This document shows, in pieces, positions 49,856-50,019 of a stretch of 50,019 nucleotides of DNA. The stretch comes from Chloroflexi bacterium OHK40 (lineage in GTDB: Bacteria; Chloroflexota; Chloroflexia; Chloroflexales; Chloroflexaceae), in contig SFCB01000284.1 in assembly GCA_004367505.1 (NCBI GenBank), positions 1-50,019 on the forward strand, in the 5' to 3' direction. Made by a program: the position numbers and the translations under genes. How positions within the stretch are numbered: the stretch's first letter is position 1; every line of letters begins with the position of its first letter. Under the pieces are notes generated by a model. The model was not told the DNA's origin, made no database searches, and saw nothing but the letters and a program-made list of their open reading frames with translations.

Positions 49856-50019
49856 CCCAGGGCGGGGTGGGCGCTACCACCGTGCCTGCGTGTCCCCAGG
49901 AACGCGGGGGGCTGGATGCCACCCAGGGCCTTCGCATATTTTCCAGTGAGATCACCGCGTTCTGATGCAGAGTAGCGAGAAGGAGGGGAGGTCAGGTAGG
50001 ATGGCGGCAGCAACCAGCG

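Noticed and set aside
49900-50019. Short frames at the window end
   Set aside because: They lack ribosome sites and homology and lie in a repeat-rich end spacer; the sequence is also cut off here.

Overview
The window is GC-rich bacterial DNA, densely packed, with almost every base in a gene. Several traits together point to the phylum Chloroflexota, class Chloroflexia, probably a Roseiflexus/Kouleothrix-like lineage. These are an isopentenyl phosphate kinase, a secretin-less Tad pilus locus, a DUF6754-like membrane protein cluster with a MutL/GlmL-like ATPase, UvsE and a SpoIIM-family protein. This assignment is inference from gene content, not from a marker-gene tree. No rRNA, tRNA, CRISPR array, transposase, integrase or phage gene was recognised.

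Layout. 1-1.4 kb: an OmpR-type regulator with a degenerate receiver domain, a repeat-bearing spacer and a small unknown protein. 1.4-6.3 kb (minus): galactokinase, an alpha/beta hydrolase and a pair of M16 peptidase subunits. 6.5-8.4 kb (minus): SelB. 8.5-13.1 kb (plus): AlkA-type glycosylase, RNase PH, a TPR protein, UvsE and a membrane-anchored cyclophilin, ending at a strong hairpin. 13.2-20.5 kb (minus): a five-gene membrane cluster from one good promoter. It encodes a DUF6754-like protein, two multi-pass proteins, a 974-residue protein with about 23 WL(R) motifs, and a MutL-like ASKHA ATPase. This is the best candidate for an undescribed system. 20.5-26.5 kb (minus): PfkA with three small proteins, an E2-like protein that lacks both the lipoyl lysine and the catalytic histidine, and RecG. 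26.6-30.4 kb: DegV, bL28 (plus), IlvE, an MBL-fold hydrolase and RdgB, the last apparently leaderless. 30.4-30.9 kb: a 0.5 kb repeat-filled spacer. 30.9-33.7 kb (plus): a UbiA-family prenyltransferase, isopentenyl phosphate kinase and a SpoIIM-family protein. 33.8-35.8 kb (minus): a GT-C-like membrane protein. 35.9-49.6 kb (minus): a Tad/Flp pilus locus in the order TadE, TadE, vWA TadG-like, a secreted Kelch-type protein, CpaB, receiver-CpaE, CpaF, TadB, TadC and DUF192. 49.6-50.0 kb: a repeat-bearing spacer.

How the genes work together. The Tad genes encode the motor, inner-membrane platform, pseudopilins and surface proteins of an adhesive pilus. No secretin, prepilin peptidase or major Flp pilin is present in the window, and the missing secretin fits a cell without a typical outer membrane. 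DNA-repair genes (AlkA, UvsE, RecG), nucleotide sanitation (RdgB), glycolysis (PfkA), galactose entry (GalK) and isoprenoid or lipid-linked sugar steps (IPK, UbiA family) make up the housekeeping part. A REP-like palindromic repeat occupies at least four intergenic spacers.
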